DNA of 64,000 nucleotides from JAKALD01 sp963817785 (GTDB lineage Bacteria > Pseudomonadota > Gammaproteobacteria > Burkholderiales > SG8-39). How positions within the stretch are numbered: position 1 is the stretch's first letter; the number at the start of each line of letters is the position of its first letter. Below, one piece after another: positions 39,204-46,646 of this stretch. The notes below the pieces were generated by a model, which saw nothing but the letters and a program-made list of their open reading frames with translations, was not told the origin of the DNA and ran no database searches. The stretch covers positions 62,001 through 126,000 of the forward strand of contig CAWFPL010000004.1 of NCBI GenBank assembly GCA_963817785.1, read 5' to 3'. The translations under genes and the position numbers were made by a program.

Positions 39204-39632
39204 ATGGCCCACACCAAAGCCCGCACCAAAACCCCTGTCCGCACGCTGCGGCGCCGTGACACCACGGGGCGCCTGCGCGGGGGGCGCTCCGAACCGCGCG
39301 TGGGGCTGTATAGCGGCAAGACTACGGTAGCAGGCAACAGCACGGCGCTGCGCGTGGAGGCGCGTTTTTTCAACGAGCACCCGGAGTTCGGCAAAGGCGC
39401 TGGGCTTCGCATCAAGGCCGTGGCCCCAGGGGTTGCGCTTGTGTCATTGTCTGGCGTAAGCCGCAGCAGCACGCCCCGTGTGCCCGAAGCGGCCCCGGAG
39501 TTCGATCCCGCGGAACTCGCTTTCCTTGCTTTTCTCGAGCGCGGGATGGAGCAGCACCCCGAGCGCGCCGAAGCGCTCGATGCCGGCACCCTTGCTGAGG
39601 CCGAGCGGCTCACCGCTGGCGTCACGCCGTAG
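39204..39632 (+). CDS. prlF: PrlF-type antitoxin
   Basis: 142 residues from ATG 39204. A basic, arginine-rich extension precedes an AbrB-like region (SGKTTVAGNSTALRVEARFF) and a C-terminal part matching PrlF antitoxins (DPAELAFLAFLERGMEQHPE, then LTAGVTP). PrlF binds and neutralises YhaV and represses the operon. The toxin gene follows after 12 bases. The basic N-terminus of about 35 residues is longer than in E. coli PrlF. Confidence 0.75.
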   Translation: MAHTKARTKTPVRTLRRRDTTGRLRGGRSEPRVGLYSGKTTVAGNSTALRVEARFFNEHPEFGKGAGLRIKAVAPGVALVSLSGVSRSSTPRVPEAAPEFDPAELAFLAFLERGMEQHPERAEALDAGTLAEAERLTAGVTP

Positions 39633-39644
39633 CCGCGGCGCGCC

Positions 39645-40118
39645 GTGCCGGGGCCCGCGTATCAGGCGCACGGCTGGAGTATCTACCTGTATCCGCCTTT
39701 TGCTGCGCGCTTTCGCGCGCTTATTGCCGAAGTGCAGGGGCTCGAGCGCGCTAATCCCGAGGGATTCAAGCGGCACGCGTCGACTAAGCTCTTGGGGGCG
39801 CTCACCGGCATCATCCGCGACATCGTGCCGCGCAACCCGGACGCGCCCGAGTTTCGCCTGGGCGCAACCTTGGGCCCATACACGCAGTGGCGCCGGGTGA
39901 AGGGCCACGGTTTGCCTGTCCGGTACCGCCTTTTCTACCGCTTCATGAGTAAAGCCAAGGTCCTCGTGTTCGCGTGGCTGAACGATGACGATACGCTGCG
40001 TAAGGCTGACGCAAAGACCGACGTCTACGCGGTGTTCCAGAAGATGCTCGCGCGAGGCGAGGTGCCCGACGATTTCGAGGCGCTGCTTACGCAGGCACAG
40101 GAGAACGCCACCTCATGA
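39645..40118 (+). CDS. yhaV: YhaV-family toxin (ribonuclease)
   Basis: 157 residues from GTG 39645. It follows YhaV closely in pattern: GWSIYLYPPFAARFRALIAE near the start, KLLGALTGIIRDIVPRNPDA, FRLGATLGPYTQWRRVKGHG, YRLFYRFMSKAKVLVFAWLN and TDVYAVFQKMLARGEVPDDF. YhaV toxins of the RelE superfamily cut mRNA and inhibit translation. It forms a type II toxin-antitoxin pair with the gene in front, probably stabilising the element. Its stop overlaps a further small ORF (ATGA). Confidence 0.82.
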   Translation: MPGPAYQAHGWSIYLYPPFAARFRALIAEVQGLERANPEGFKRHASTKLLGALTGIIRDIVPRNPDAPEFRLGATLGPYTQWRRVKGHGLPVRYRLFYRFMSKAKVLVFAWLNDDDTLRKADAKTDVYAVFQKMLARGEVPDDFEALLTQAQENATS

Positions 40119-40249
40119 ATCTCGCAGCTTTCGAGCGAAACTTTGAGCTGTCGCTGCACGCCTTCGCCTATGGATCGTGCGCCACGGGCCTTGCTCGGGG
40201 CGACAAGCCCGATCGCGTCCTCAGGCGCTCGGCGCGTCAGTGTGAGTGA
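40115..40249 (+). CDS. 44-residue ORF coupled to the toxin gene
   Basis: ATG 40115 overlaps the YhaV stop by four bases and opens MNLAAFERNFELSLHAFAYG, ending VLRRSARQCE at TGA 40249. The tight coupling and the amphipathic first 20 residues argue for translation. It could be a third component of the toxin-antitoxin operon, or the start of a gene cut downstream. No family recognised. Confidence 0.4.
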   Translation: MNLAAFERNFELSLHAFAYGSCATGLARGDKPDRVLRRSARQCE

Positions 40250-40318
40250 GAGTAACGGTCCATTTCCCGTTCCCGGGGATCGCCTTCATGGATTTCCTGC
40301 CAGAAAATACGCGGGTCT

Positions 40319-41716
40319 TCAGCCGGCGGCGTGCGTCGCGAGCGCCTCGGGCGCGGCCCGCGCGTAGCGCACGCAATTACGCCCCTCGCGCTTTGCCGCG
40401 TAGAGCGCCCGGTCGGCTCGCTCGATGAGGTTTTGCATGCCGGCGGCGCCGTTGTCCGTGTCGGCCACCCCGATCGAGACGGTGACGGGACGGGGGCTGC
40501 GGATCCCCGATTCGATCGCACCGCGCATGCGTTCGGCGACCGCCTCGGCCTGCGCTCGGCGCGCCCCGGGCAGCACCGCGATGAACTCTTCTCCGCCCCA
40601 ACGGCCGATGAAGTCGGCCGAACGAAGGCAGCCGCGCGCGAGCCTGCAGACTTCGGCGATCACCGCGTCCCCGGCGGCGTGCCCGTAAGTGTCGTTCACC
40701 GACTTGAAGTGATCGATGTCGAGCATCAGCACGGCGAGCGCGCAATCGGTGAGCCCGCGGCGCCGCTCAAGGAGTTGGTGGAGCTCCCACTCGGTGCTCG
40801 CGCGGTTGAGCGCTCCCGTGAGGCTGTCGTAGAGCGCCTGCTGCATGAAGCGGCCGAGCGCCTGCTCGAGCGCTCCGCTCGGGGCGCTGGCGTGCGTCGG
40901 CTGGGACGGGGAGGGTGCCGCGCCGATCCACGGCGAGCGGCGAAGCGCCTCGGGAAGATCGAGCCCGTGCAGTTCGTGCAACGTGACCGCGCGCGCGGCG
41001 AGCCTCTCGAGGCCTGGGCTCGCGGCCCTGGTCAAGCGCTCGGGCATGCCATCGGCAAGCCGCATGCAAAGCGTGCTCTGCTTGTCGGTGAGCACGTTCG
41101 CGAGGCTCAGAGCTCGCGCCACGCGCGCCTTTGCGCGCGAGCCGCGGCCGCGTAGCCGCCGCCATTCCCGCTGCGCGATGAACAGCCCCCGCAGCCGAGC
41201 GGCGACCGGCGCAAAGCGCTCGGCCGCGCCCTCCGGGGCGCCCACGCCGTAGACGCGAATGCCGCGCTCCAGGGCGAGCCTTGCGAGTTGCGTGATCGCG
41301 CTCCCGGATAGCTCCCCCGCGAGGACAAGCGCGCTCGCCCCGGCGAGCGCAGCCGCCGCGACGGTCTTGTCGAAACCGGCCACGCGCTCAAGCGGGTTTG
41401 CGCGCACGGCCGAGACGAGCCGCCCACGGCCATCCAGGTGCGCCGAACACCCCCCGGTGGCGAGCTCCTCGCGGTAGTCGATGCGCGTCTCCACTCCGTA
41501 GCCCGCGAGGTGGCTTGCGATCAGGTGCGAGTACGCGGAGTCGTTCATCGCCGTGAGCAGGCGCACTTCGGCCCCACACTGCGCGGCTTCGATTGCGGCG
41601 CGGCACGCGGCGCCGCCCACCTCGATCGATAACGACCCGCCCGCGCCGTGCGAGCGCGGCGCCGAGCGGGCGAGGAGCTCCAGTTGCGCGGCTCCGGCCA
41701 CGACAATCGCGCTCAT
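40319..41716 (-). CDS. diguanylate cyclase with N-terminal sugar-kinase-like (PfkB) domain
   Basis: 465 residues. Residues 290-450 are a GGDEF domain: YDSLTGALNRAS, LDIDHFKSVNDTYGHAAGD, GRWGGEEFIAVLPG (active GGEEF 374-378) with an RxxD product-inhibition site (RSAD 365-368). Residues 1-265 resemble a PfkB/ribokinase fold: VGGAACRAAIEAAQCGAEVR, then NDSAYSHLIASHLAGYGVET, and RLAARAVTLHELHGLDLPEA at the place of the catalytic GAGD segment, whose Asp is absent. I infer a ligand-sensing pseudo-kinase controlling c-di-GMP synthesis. The GGDEF part is secure; the kinase-like part is recognised by eye. An ACCAA-TTGGT inverted repeat lies about 40 bases upstream of the start. Confidence 0.8.
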   Translation of the reverse strand: MSAIVVAGAAQLELLARSAPRSHGAGGSLSIEVGGAACRAAIEAAQCGAEVRLLTAMNDSAYSHLIASHLAGYGVETRIDYREELATGGCSAHLDGRGRLVSAVRANPLERVAGFDKTVAAAALAGASALVLAGELSGSAITQLARLALERGIRVYGVGAPEGAAERFAPVAARLRGLFIAQREWRRLRGRGSRAKARVARALSLANVLTDKQSTLCMRLADGMPERLTRAASPGLERLAARAVTLHELHGLDLPEALRRSPWIGAAPSPSQPTHASAPSGALEQALGRFMQQALYDSLTGALNRASTEWELHQLLERRRGLTDCALAVLMLDIDHFKSVNDTYGHAAGDAVIAEVCRLARGCLRSADFIGRWGGEEFIAVLPGARRAQAEAVAERMRGAIESGIRSPRPVTVSIGVADTDNGAAGMQNLIERADRALYAAKREGRNCVRYARAAPEALATHAAG

Positions 41717-41884
41717 CGCCGCCTCGCCTCACGCCAGGCCGACAAGCCCCTGCTACCAAATTGGTGATCCGGCCCACGCATAGACGATCATCAAAGCACG
41801 ACCGGGAGGCGGGAAGTTTCCGAGAAGGCGGGGCGAGCAGTGGGCCTTTCGCCCTCGGGACCCCCAGGCGGGAAGGCTACGCCC

Positions 41885-43079
41885 TCAGGCGACGAGCACT
41901 CGCATCGGCACGGGCGCGAGCATCCTCTTGCCGTCGGCGCTCGAGGCCAGGCACCGGTCCAGCACGATCACCTCGCCCCAGCCGGAGACCGAGCGCACGA
42001 GCCGCCCGATCGCCTGCTGAAAGCGTGTCGCCCCGCGCGGCAGGCTCACCGCCGCGAAGCCGCTGCCGCCCGCGCGCTCGATCCATTCACAGGCCGCAGC
42101 CACGAGCGGCTCGTCCGGGGCGGGGAAGGGCACTTTCGCGATCACCACGCGAGTGCAAAGTCGCTCGGGCAGGTCGATGCCCTCGGCGAAGCTCGCCAAG
42201 CCCAGAATGACCGAGCGGGCTCCGGCGGCGATCGCCTCGCGGTGCCCCGCGAGGATCTCCTGCACGGGAAGCTCGCCCTGCACGAAGAGTTCGCCCGCGC
42301 GCGCCCCGTCCATCCGCGTGCGCACTTCGCGCAGTTGCCGCGCCGAAGCGAAGAGCACCAGCACCCCGCCGTCGGCGGCGGCGGCGATCGCCCGGACTTG
42401 GCGCGCGACCTCGGCCGTGTGCGATTCGACCTCTTGGGCAAGCGAGGCCATCCGCGGGATACGCAGCCGCGAACGGCTGTAATCGAAGGCGGAATCGAGG
42501 CGTTGCCTGCGCGACGCGCTCACCGGAACTGAGGCCGGAACTGAGGCCAAGCGAGGCGCGCGTGGCGGCGAACGACCCCAGAGGAGCGAGCCTCGCCGAG
42601 GTGAGCACGGCTCCTGCACAGGGCTCCCAGAGCATGCGCCGGAGATACGCCACCGCCTCGAAGGGCGAGGTGACCGCCCTCCAGTGCTTGGCCTCGAACT
42701 TCGACCCAGCGGGCCCGAGGACGCCCTTCGTCGTGCGCGCCAAAGGTTTCCCGGCCGCGCGCGGCGGCTTCCAGAGTCCGCAGGACGATTCCCAGCGCTA
42801 CGCGCAGGCTTTCGGCTTCGACACTCTCAGCGGCCCGAGCGCTATATTCGAGCAGGCGCTTGGCGATGCCGGCAGCCTGGTTGGCCGAATGCCGGATGAG
42901 ATCCGGGGGCTCGCCGAACCGGAACCGGAGCCTTGTCGCATCGCCCGCGAGACCGCGAAAGGCGCCCGATAGGCCGCGTAGCGTCGCCGCGAGCGCCCGA
43001 GCTCGAGGTGCGCGGCCTGCTTGAACTGGCTGGCACCGGCGCGACCGAGAAGTCCCGGCAGATCCTTCGCGATTGAAGC
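41885..43079 (-). pseudogene. DinG-type helicase, 3' remnant with frameshifts
   Basis: The minus strand encodes the C-terminal half of a DinG/XPD-like helicase in three or four frames: LLEYSARAAESVEAESLRVA; KHWRAVTSPFEAVAYLRRML with VLTSARLAPLGSF; GVLVLFASARQLREVRTRM; ILGLASFAEGIDLPERL; and RGATRFQQAIGRLVRSVSG. Breaks lie near 42990, 42700 and 42540. The Walker A half is missing because the TIGR03761-type gene ends at 43080, directly against the remnant. Since both neighbours are intact, decay is more likely than sequencing error. Confidence 0.7.
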
Positions 43080-43613
43080 TTACGCATTGGTGGCCGCCGT
43101 CAAGTTGGCAGGAGCCGAGCTTGGCCGGCTCGTTTCGCGCTTGGGCAGATCGAGCGCGATGCGCTTGACCTCGAAAAGCAAGGCGAGGCAGGGCCGTACG
43201 ATCTTCGCGCGAGCGCGCCGGTCGATCGCGCCTCTCGTCTCGGCCGCGACGAGGAGCTTATTGACGGCATCCAGGCGCAGGATCGAGCGGTAGTAGCGGT
43301 TCGCGAAGGGCGAGACGATGCGCAATTCGAAGCTCTGGGGCGCGAGCGCCACGCCGTAGTCGGCGCGGTGGCGCTCGGCGGCGAGCTCGGCCTGAACGCA
43401 CGAGCGCTCGCACTCGCGCAGCGCCGTCGAAAGCGCCGCCGCCTTGTCCGCGCGGGCGAGAAACATCTTGGCGCTCACGATGTTGAAGTCCTTGCGCACG
43501 ACCCGGGCAAGGCCCGGCGTGTACAACGTGAGCCGAACGCGCGCTTCGGCGCCCGTGCGGATACGCTCGATGCGCTCGGCGTCGCGAAGGGTTCGCAGGC
43601 TGCTCTGCTCCAT
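43080..43613 (-). CDS. ICE protein of the TIGR03761 type
   Basis: 177 residues starting MEQSSLRTLRDAERIERIRT, with RVRLTLYTPGLARVVRKDFN, IVSAKMFLARADKAAALST and SFELRIVSPFANRYYRSILR. Proteins like this are found in integrative and conjugative elements related to PFGI-1 and pKLC102, usually among replication and maintenance genes; the molecular function is unknown. It anchors the identification of this block as an ICE. The end of the protein has a low-complexity tail adjoining the DinG remnant. Family membership is judged by eye. Confidence 0.65.
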   Translation of the reverse strand: MEQSSLRTLRDAERIERIRTGAEARVRLTLYTPGLARVVRKDFNIVSAKMFLARADKAAALSTALRECERSCVQAELAAERHRADYGVALAPQSFELRIVSPFANRYYRSILRLDAVNKLLVAAETRGAIDRRARAKIVRPCLALLFEVKRIALDLPKRETSRPSSAPANLTAATNA

Positions 43614-44214
43614 GGGTGTGATTTGGGCGCGCCGAGGGGCTTCTCGCGAAAGGGTAGGGCAGGCAGCCCCCGGGATGATCGGGAGCGCGCGCTCATCGCG
43701 CAGACGATTCGAGGATTGCGCTCAAGCGCGCGTACGCTAGACTCGCCGGCGTATCCCCTGAGCCAGTCTCGAACTGGTAACGACGACGGCGCTCCGTAGG
43801 GAGTGCCCAGAGCGCGAGCCGAAGGGTTCGCGATGAAAATGCCGGCGCGCTCTTCTTTCACGCCGGTCCCCCTGGGTTCGTGCCCCAGGCGATGGCTCGC
43901 CATTGCGGTGGCGAACGACCAGCAATGCGCGCATGCACGGCGCGTTTCCAGGGCGCAATTGACGCCCCCTCAAGACGAAACCGTCCCGAGTCAGACCGCT
44001 GAGGAAGCACTCGCGCGCGTGTGCGCGCGGCGCTCTCAGGCAGGCATCGGGCCGGCGTGAGCCTGCGTCAATGGAACCGAAATGGAGCCCGGGTCCCCAG
44101 AAGGGGCGCCGGGTTCCGCAATCAGGGCGTGGCGACCCCGGCAGAGGCAGGCTTTATCACCCTGCGCAGCACTGCCGAAGGGCCCTTGGGCGACCAAGGC
44201 GATCCGGTTCTGGT
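43614..44214. other. spacer before the tRNA-like gene
   Basis: Six hundred bases without a confident gene. A plus frame from 43833 (MKMPARSSFTPVPLGSCPRR, about 75 residues) is a weak candidate. A CCAGT...ACTGG inverted repeat lies near 43762. Nothing else is seen. Confidence 0.4.
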
Positions 44215-44287
44215 GGGAACGTAGCTCAGTTGGTAGAGCGGTAGCGTGATAAACCATGCGACGTCGGTTCGATTCCGACCGTTCCCA
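44215..44287 (+). tRNA. tRNA-like gene, possibly Ile(GAT), with an imperfect anticodon stem
   Basis: Perfect 7-bp acceptor stem (GGGAACG/CGTTCCC), D arm GCTC-GAGC with AGTTGGTA loop, and perfect T arm GTCGG-TTCGATT-CCGAC; 73 bases with discriminator A and no encoded CCA. By standard numbering the anticodon loop is GTGATAA, anticodon GAT, but the stem GTAGC/ACCAT has two mismatches. A shifted stem GCGTG/CATGC pairs fully but leaves a 6-base loop. Possibly an element-borne degenerate tRNA or one with unusual structure. Confidence 0.65.
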
Positions 44288-44455
44288 TTTCTTCTTCAGA
44301 ACCTTCGCGGAGCAGCTTTACTTTCCGCGCTCGAAGTCTAAGATGACGATCAATGAGGCAGCTACACCGCGCAACCGTGACGGTTCGCTCGCGCGGCGCG
44401 GTGGTTTATCAGGTCCTAGCCTAGTGGGATTTTGCCGAATAGATTGGGCTTCGCG

Positions 44456-44502
44456 AAAAGCCGCCCGGAGGAAAATCCCCGCGCGGCTTTTTGTTTTTCC
44501 GG
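44456..44502 (+). terminator. factor-independent terminator
   Basis: AAAAGCCGC (44456-44464) pairs perfectly with GCGGCTTTT (44483-44491), followed by a T-rich run (TTTTTGTTTTT). It stands about 170 bases behind the tRNA-like gene and could end its transcript. Bidirectional function is possible because of the A-run before the stem. Confidence 0.75.
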
Positions 44503-44575
44503 CTGAGAGGCGAGCGGCTGCGGCCTTGTCCAGGATCCGCACAGTGCCTGCATCGCCCCCAATAATGAAAGCGCT

Positions 44576-44613
44576 GTGTCAGACGACCGGACAATTGTCC
44601 TGCCGTCTGACAC
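44576..44613. repeat. 38-bp near-perfect palindrome
   Basis: Arms GTGTCAGACG (44576-44585) and CGTCTGACAC (44604-44613) are perfect, and the centre holds a second perfect palindrome GGACAATTGTCC (44589-44600). Only two symmetric positions mismatch in the whole 38 bases. It lies in a gene-free stretch (44288-44722) behind the tRNA-like gene and terminator. Candidates: an origin or nicking region, a recombinase site, or an operator for a dimer-of-dimers. Confidence 0.75.
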
Positions 44614-44722
44614 GTTGCTGAATCCCCCCAAGGCCAAGCCGGCCCATCCCATGAGCGCCGCCGCCGCGAGTTCCGGAGCCGTTGTGGCTTCCAGACAATA
44701 AGTTGGAGGATTCGCGCCACGC

Positions 44723-44944
44723 CTACAGGCCACAGTCTCGGGCGATGTGGAGCATTGCCTGCGCGTACTCGGCGGGGCTCGCCTCGGGGTGCGCGGCGCT
44801 CCAGCTGTGCTTGCGAGCCTCGTAGAGCTGCCAGGCCTGGGCGCCAGGCTTCCCATTTTGCTTGCCGTGGACCACGGCCAGCGCGCCGCTCTTACGTTTC
44901 ACGCCGTTAGCGCTCGGCAACCGGGTGCGCAAGGGCTCTCGCAT
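44723..44944 (-). CDS. small basic protein of unknown function
   Basis: 73 residues from ATG 44944 (MREPLRTRLPSANGVKRKSG). The sequence NGKPGAQAWQLYEARKHSWS and HPEASPAEYAQAMLHIARDC is protein-like: a small helical domain similar in feel to short regulators on conjugative elements. The next upstream gene stops at 44953, so they are adjacent in one operon. Family unknown. Confidence 0.6.
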   Translation of the reverse strand: MREPLRTRLPSANGVKRKSGALAVVHGKQNGKPGAQAWQLYEARKHSWSAAHPEASPAEYAQAMLHIARDCGL

Positions 44945-44952
44945 GAATGCGC

Positions 44953-45177
44953 CTAACCCAACCCCGCGCCTTGGTGCGCCGCGTGGCGGTTCGACTTCCC
45001 GCCGGGTGAGTCGAGGCGAAGCGCCATGACGGAAATGACGAGGCACGCGCCCTCGTTCGACTTGCGGCGCTCCAGGCTCTGAATGAGCGCATCGATCGAT
45101 GAGCGCGAGAGCGTCTCGAGGCGAAGCCGCTCGCGAGCGTCGGAAATGCTCACGGCGAAGGCGCGCAGCCGGCTCAC
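44953..45177 (-). CDS. small hypothetical protein
   Basis: 74 residues from GTG 45177 (VSRLRAFAVSISDARERLRL), continuing TLSRSSIDALIQSLERRKSN and EGACLVISVMALRLDSPGGK. The GTG overlaps the stop of the preceding HTH-like frame by four bases (GTGA), supporting translation. The frame upstream to 45420 is not protein-like. No family recognised. Confidence 0.6.
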   Translation of the reverse strand: MSRLRAFAVSISDARERLRLETLSRSSIDALIQSLERRKSNEGACLVISVMALRLDSPGGKSNRHAAHQGAGLG

Positions 45178-45299
45178 CGCAACGCCCAGCTGAAGACGTG
45201 GTTGCCGGGGTGGCGCAGGCGCCGAAACTCGCCCTCGGCGAGTGCCCGGGCGAGGTACGCCCGTGCGTCCTCCAGCGGCCGGCGCGCGGGCGCGCCCAT
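45174..45299 (-). CDS. HTH-like protein fragment after the Dam gene
   Basis: From ATG 45299 41 residues (MGAPARRPLEDARAYLARAL...). In the same frame, protein-like sequence extends upstream: ISKIQNGERGAQGTLRSLAA, which is the recognition helix region of an XRE-type HTH. That frame begins directly after the Dam stop at 45369 with no start codon. Either translation begins at the internal ATG or this is an N-terminally truncated HTH gene. Its stop overlaps the next GTG. Confidence 0.45.
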   Translation of the reverse strand: MGAPARRPLEDARAYLARALAEGEFRRLRHPGNHVFSWALR

Positions 45300-45368
45300 G
45301 GCCGCGAGGCTTCGGAGCGTGCCTTGCGCGCCGCGTTCGCCGTTTTGGATCTTTGAGATTGCTCGCCC

Positions 45369-46199
45369 TCAGAACAAGCTCGCCTGCGGGCTTTCGCAGT
45401 TCGGGCTCAGCCAGACGCATTCGATGCGCGCGAGCCCTCCGTGGGCAACCGCGCCGAACTCAAGCCGCCGCCAGTGCGCGAGCGTGCGCTCGTAGAGCGC
45501 CGAGCGGTAGCCCGAGACGATCACCCGAGCCTTCAGGCTGCACAGCAGCTCGAGGAGCCTGCGGTGATCGGCCTCGCCCAGCTCGTGGCGATACCCCTTG
45601 CAGGGAGCCTGCTTCGAGCGCGTCTCGGCGAGGTGGGGCGGATCGATGTAAAAGAGCGCGTTCGGATCGTCGTTCGCGCCGATCACCTCGAGCGCATCGC
45701 GGCACTCGACGATGACCCCGGCGAAGCGCGCGGCGACCGCCGCGATCCGCTCGGGAACCCTCGCCCAGACTTTCGCCGGTTGCGCGTCGCCGAGCTCCAC
45801 CCGTAAGCCGCTCGGAGCGCCGGATGCGGCATCGGTGCCCAATCCCATGTAGGCGCGATCGAGCGTGCGGCGCGCACGCTCGATCGGGTCCTCGCTCACC
45901 TCGTAGGCCAGGCGAAACTCCTCGCGCGAGTACGGCGTGAGGCACACTGCGCGCTCGAGTGTCTCGGTGGCGCGCGCCTCGCGCAGCACCGCAAAGAGGT
46001 TCGCGATCGCGCCCTCCAGGTCGTTGTAGAGCTCACCCGCGGGCGCCCGGGGCAGGGGCTTGCGAAGGAGTACGGAGGCGCCCCCGCCGAACGGTTCGAT
46101 GTAGCGCTCGTGCGCGGGCATGAGCGCGACGATGTCCTCCGCCAGCCGCCACTTGCCGCCGTGGTAGCGAATGAGCGGGGCTTCGAGCGCTGCACCCAT
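45369..46199 (-). CDS. D12-class DNA adenine N6-methyltransferase with DPPH in place of DPPY
   Basis: 276 residues. The SAM-binding and target-recognition order is that of Dam/D12 enzymes: YHGGKWRLA near residue 12, EPFGGGASVLL near 35, YNDLEGAIANLF, and the catalytic motif in FYIDPPHLAETRSK near 198. In active enzymes the motif is (D/N)PP(Y/F/W), the aromatic residue stacking on the flipped adenine; here it is His. The rest (YRHELGEADHRRLLELL) is normal. It may be inactive, altered, or carry a single-base error (TAC to CAC). No restriction endonuclease gene adjoins. Likely element self-methylation or regulation. Confidence 0.82.
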   Translation of the reverse strand: MGAALEAPLIRYHGGKWRLAEDIVALMPAHERYIEPFGGGASVLLRKPLPRAPAGELYNDLEGAIANLFAVLREARATETLERAVCLTPYSREEFRLAYEVSEDPIERARRTLDRAYMGLGTDAASGAPSGLRVELGDAQPAKVWARVPERIAAVAARFAGVIVECRDALEVIGANDDPNALFYIDPPHLAETRSKQAPCKGYRHELGEADHRRLLELLCSLKARVIVSGYRSALYERTLAHWRRLEFGAVAHGGLARIECVWLSPNCESPQASLF

Positions 46200-46214
46200 C
46201 GTGCGCGATTCCGG

Positions 46215-46460
46215 CTAGGCGAAGCGGCGCACGTCCGCGAGCGCGAGCTCGAGCGTGCTCGCGCGCCCTTCGATGCTTCTTTGGCAGCGCCCGAAGGTCC
46301 TGTAGCGCCACTCGCCGTCGGCGGCCTGCCAGAGCTTGGCGGTCGCGCCGAGGTACAGGCGCGGGTTGATTTTCGTGATGGGAAGATCGTGCACGTTCTT
46401 TTCCTTGTGGTTCGTCGCGTCTCGCGTTTGCATTGCGTGACTCGCTTTCATTGTGCTCAT
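46215..46460 (-). CDS. small hypothetical protein
   Basis: 81 residues starting MSTMKASHAMQTRDATNHKE; a later ATG (residue 4 or 10) may be used. The body (KINPRLYLGATAKLWQAADG; EWRYRTFGRCQRSIEGRAST) looks like a small beta domain with a helix (LELALADVRRFA). It ends 15 bases before the methylase ATG on the same strand, so co-expression is likely. Family unknown. Confidence 0.6.
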   Translation of the reverse strand: MSTMKASHAMQTRDATNHKEKNVHDLPITKINPRLYLGATAKLWQAADGEWRYRTFGRCQRSIEGRASTLELALADVRRFA

Positions 46461-46646
46461 TCGGCCAAATCCGCAACCTCGAGGCCCGCGCGCTTAGCGA
46501 AGCCCCGCGCGAGCGATCATGCGCGAGGCGGGGCATCGGGTTGTCCGCGAATGCTTCGCAAGAATCGCTACGCTCTCCGATTCATGCGCGCGCGATGCTC
46601 GGGGCACACTCGGCGCGTCGATCCCCACCGCGAAGGAGAGAATCCC

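Noticed and set aside
44215..44287. The tRNA-like gene as the ICE attachment site
   Set aside because: No direct repeat of its 3' end and no adjacent integrase; it lies inside the element.
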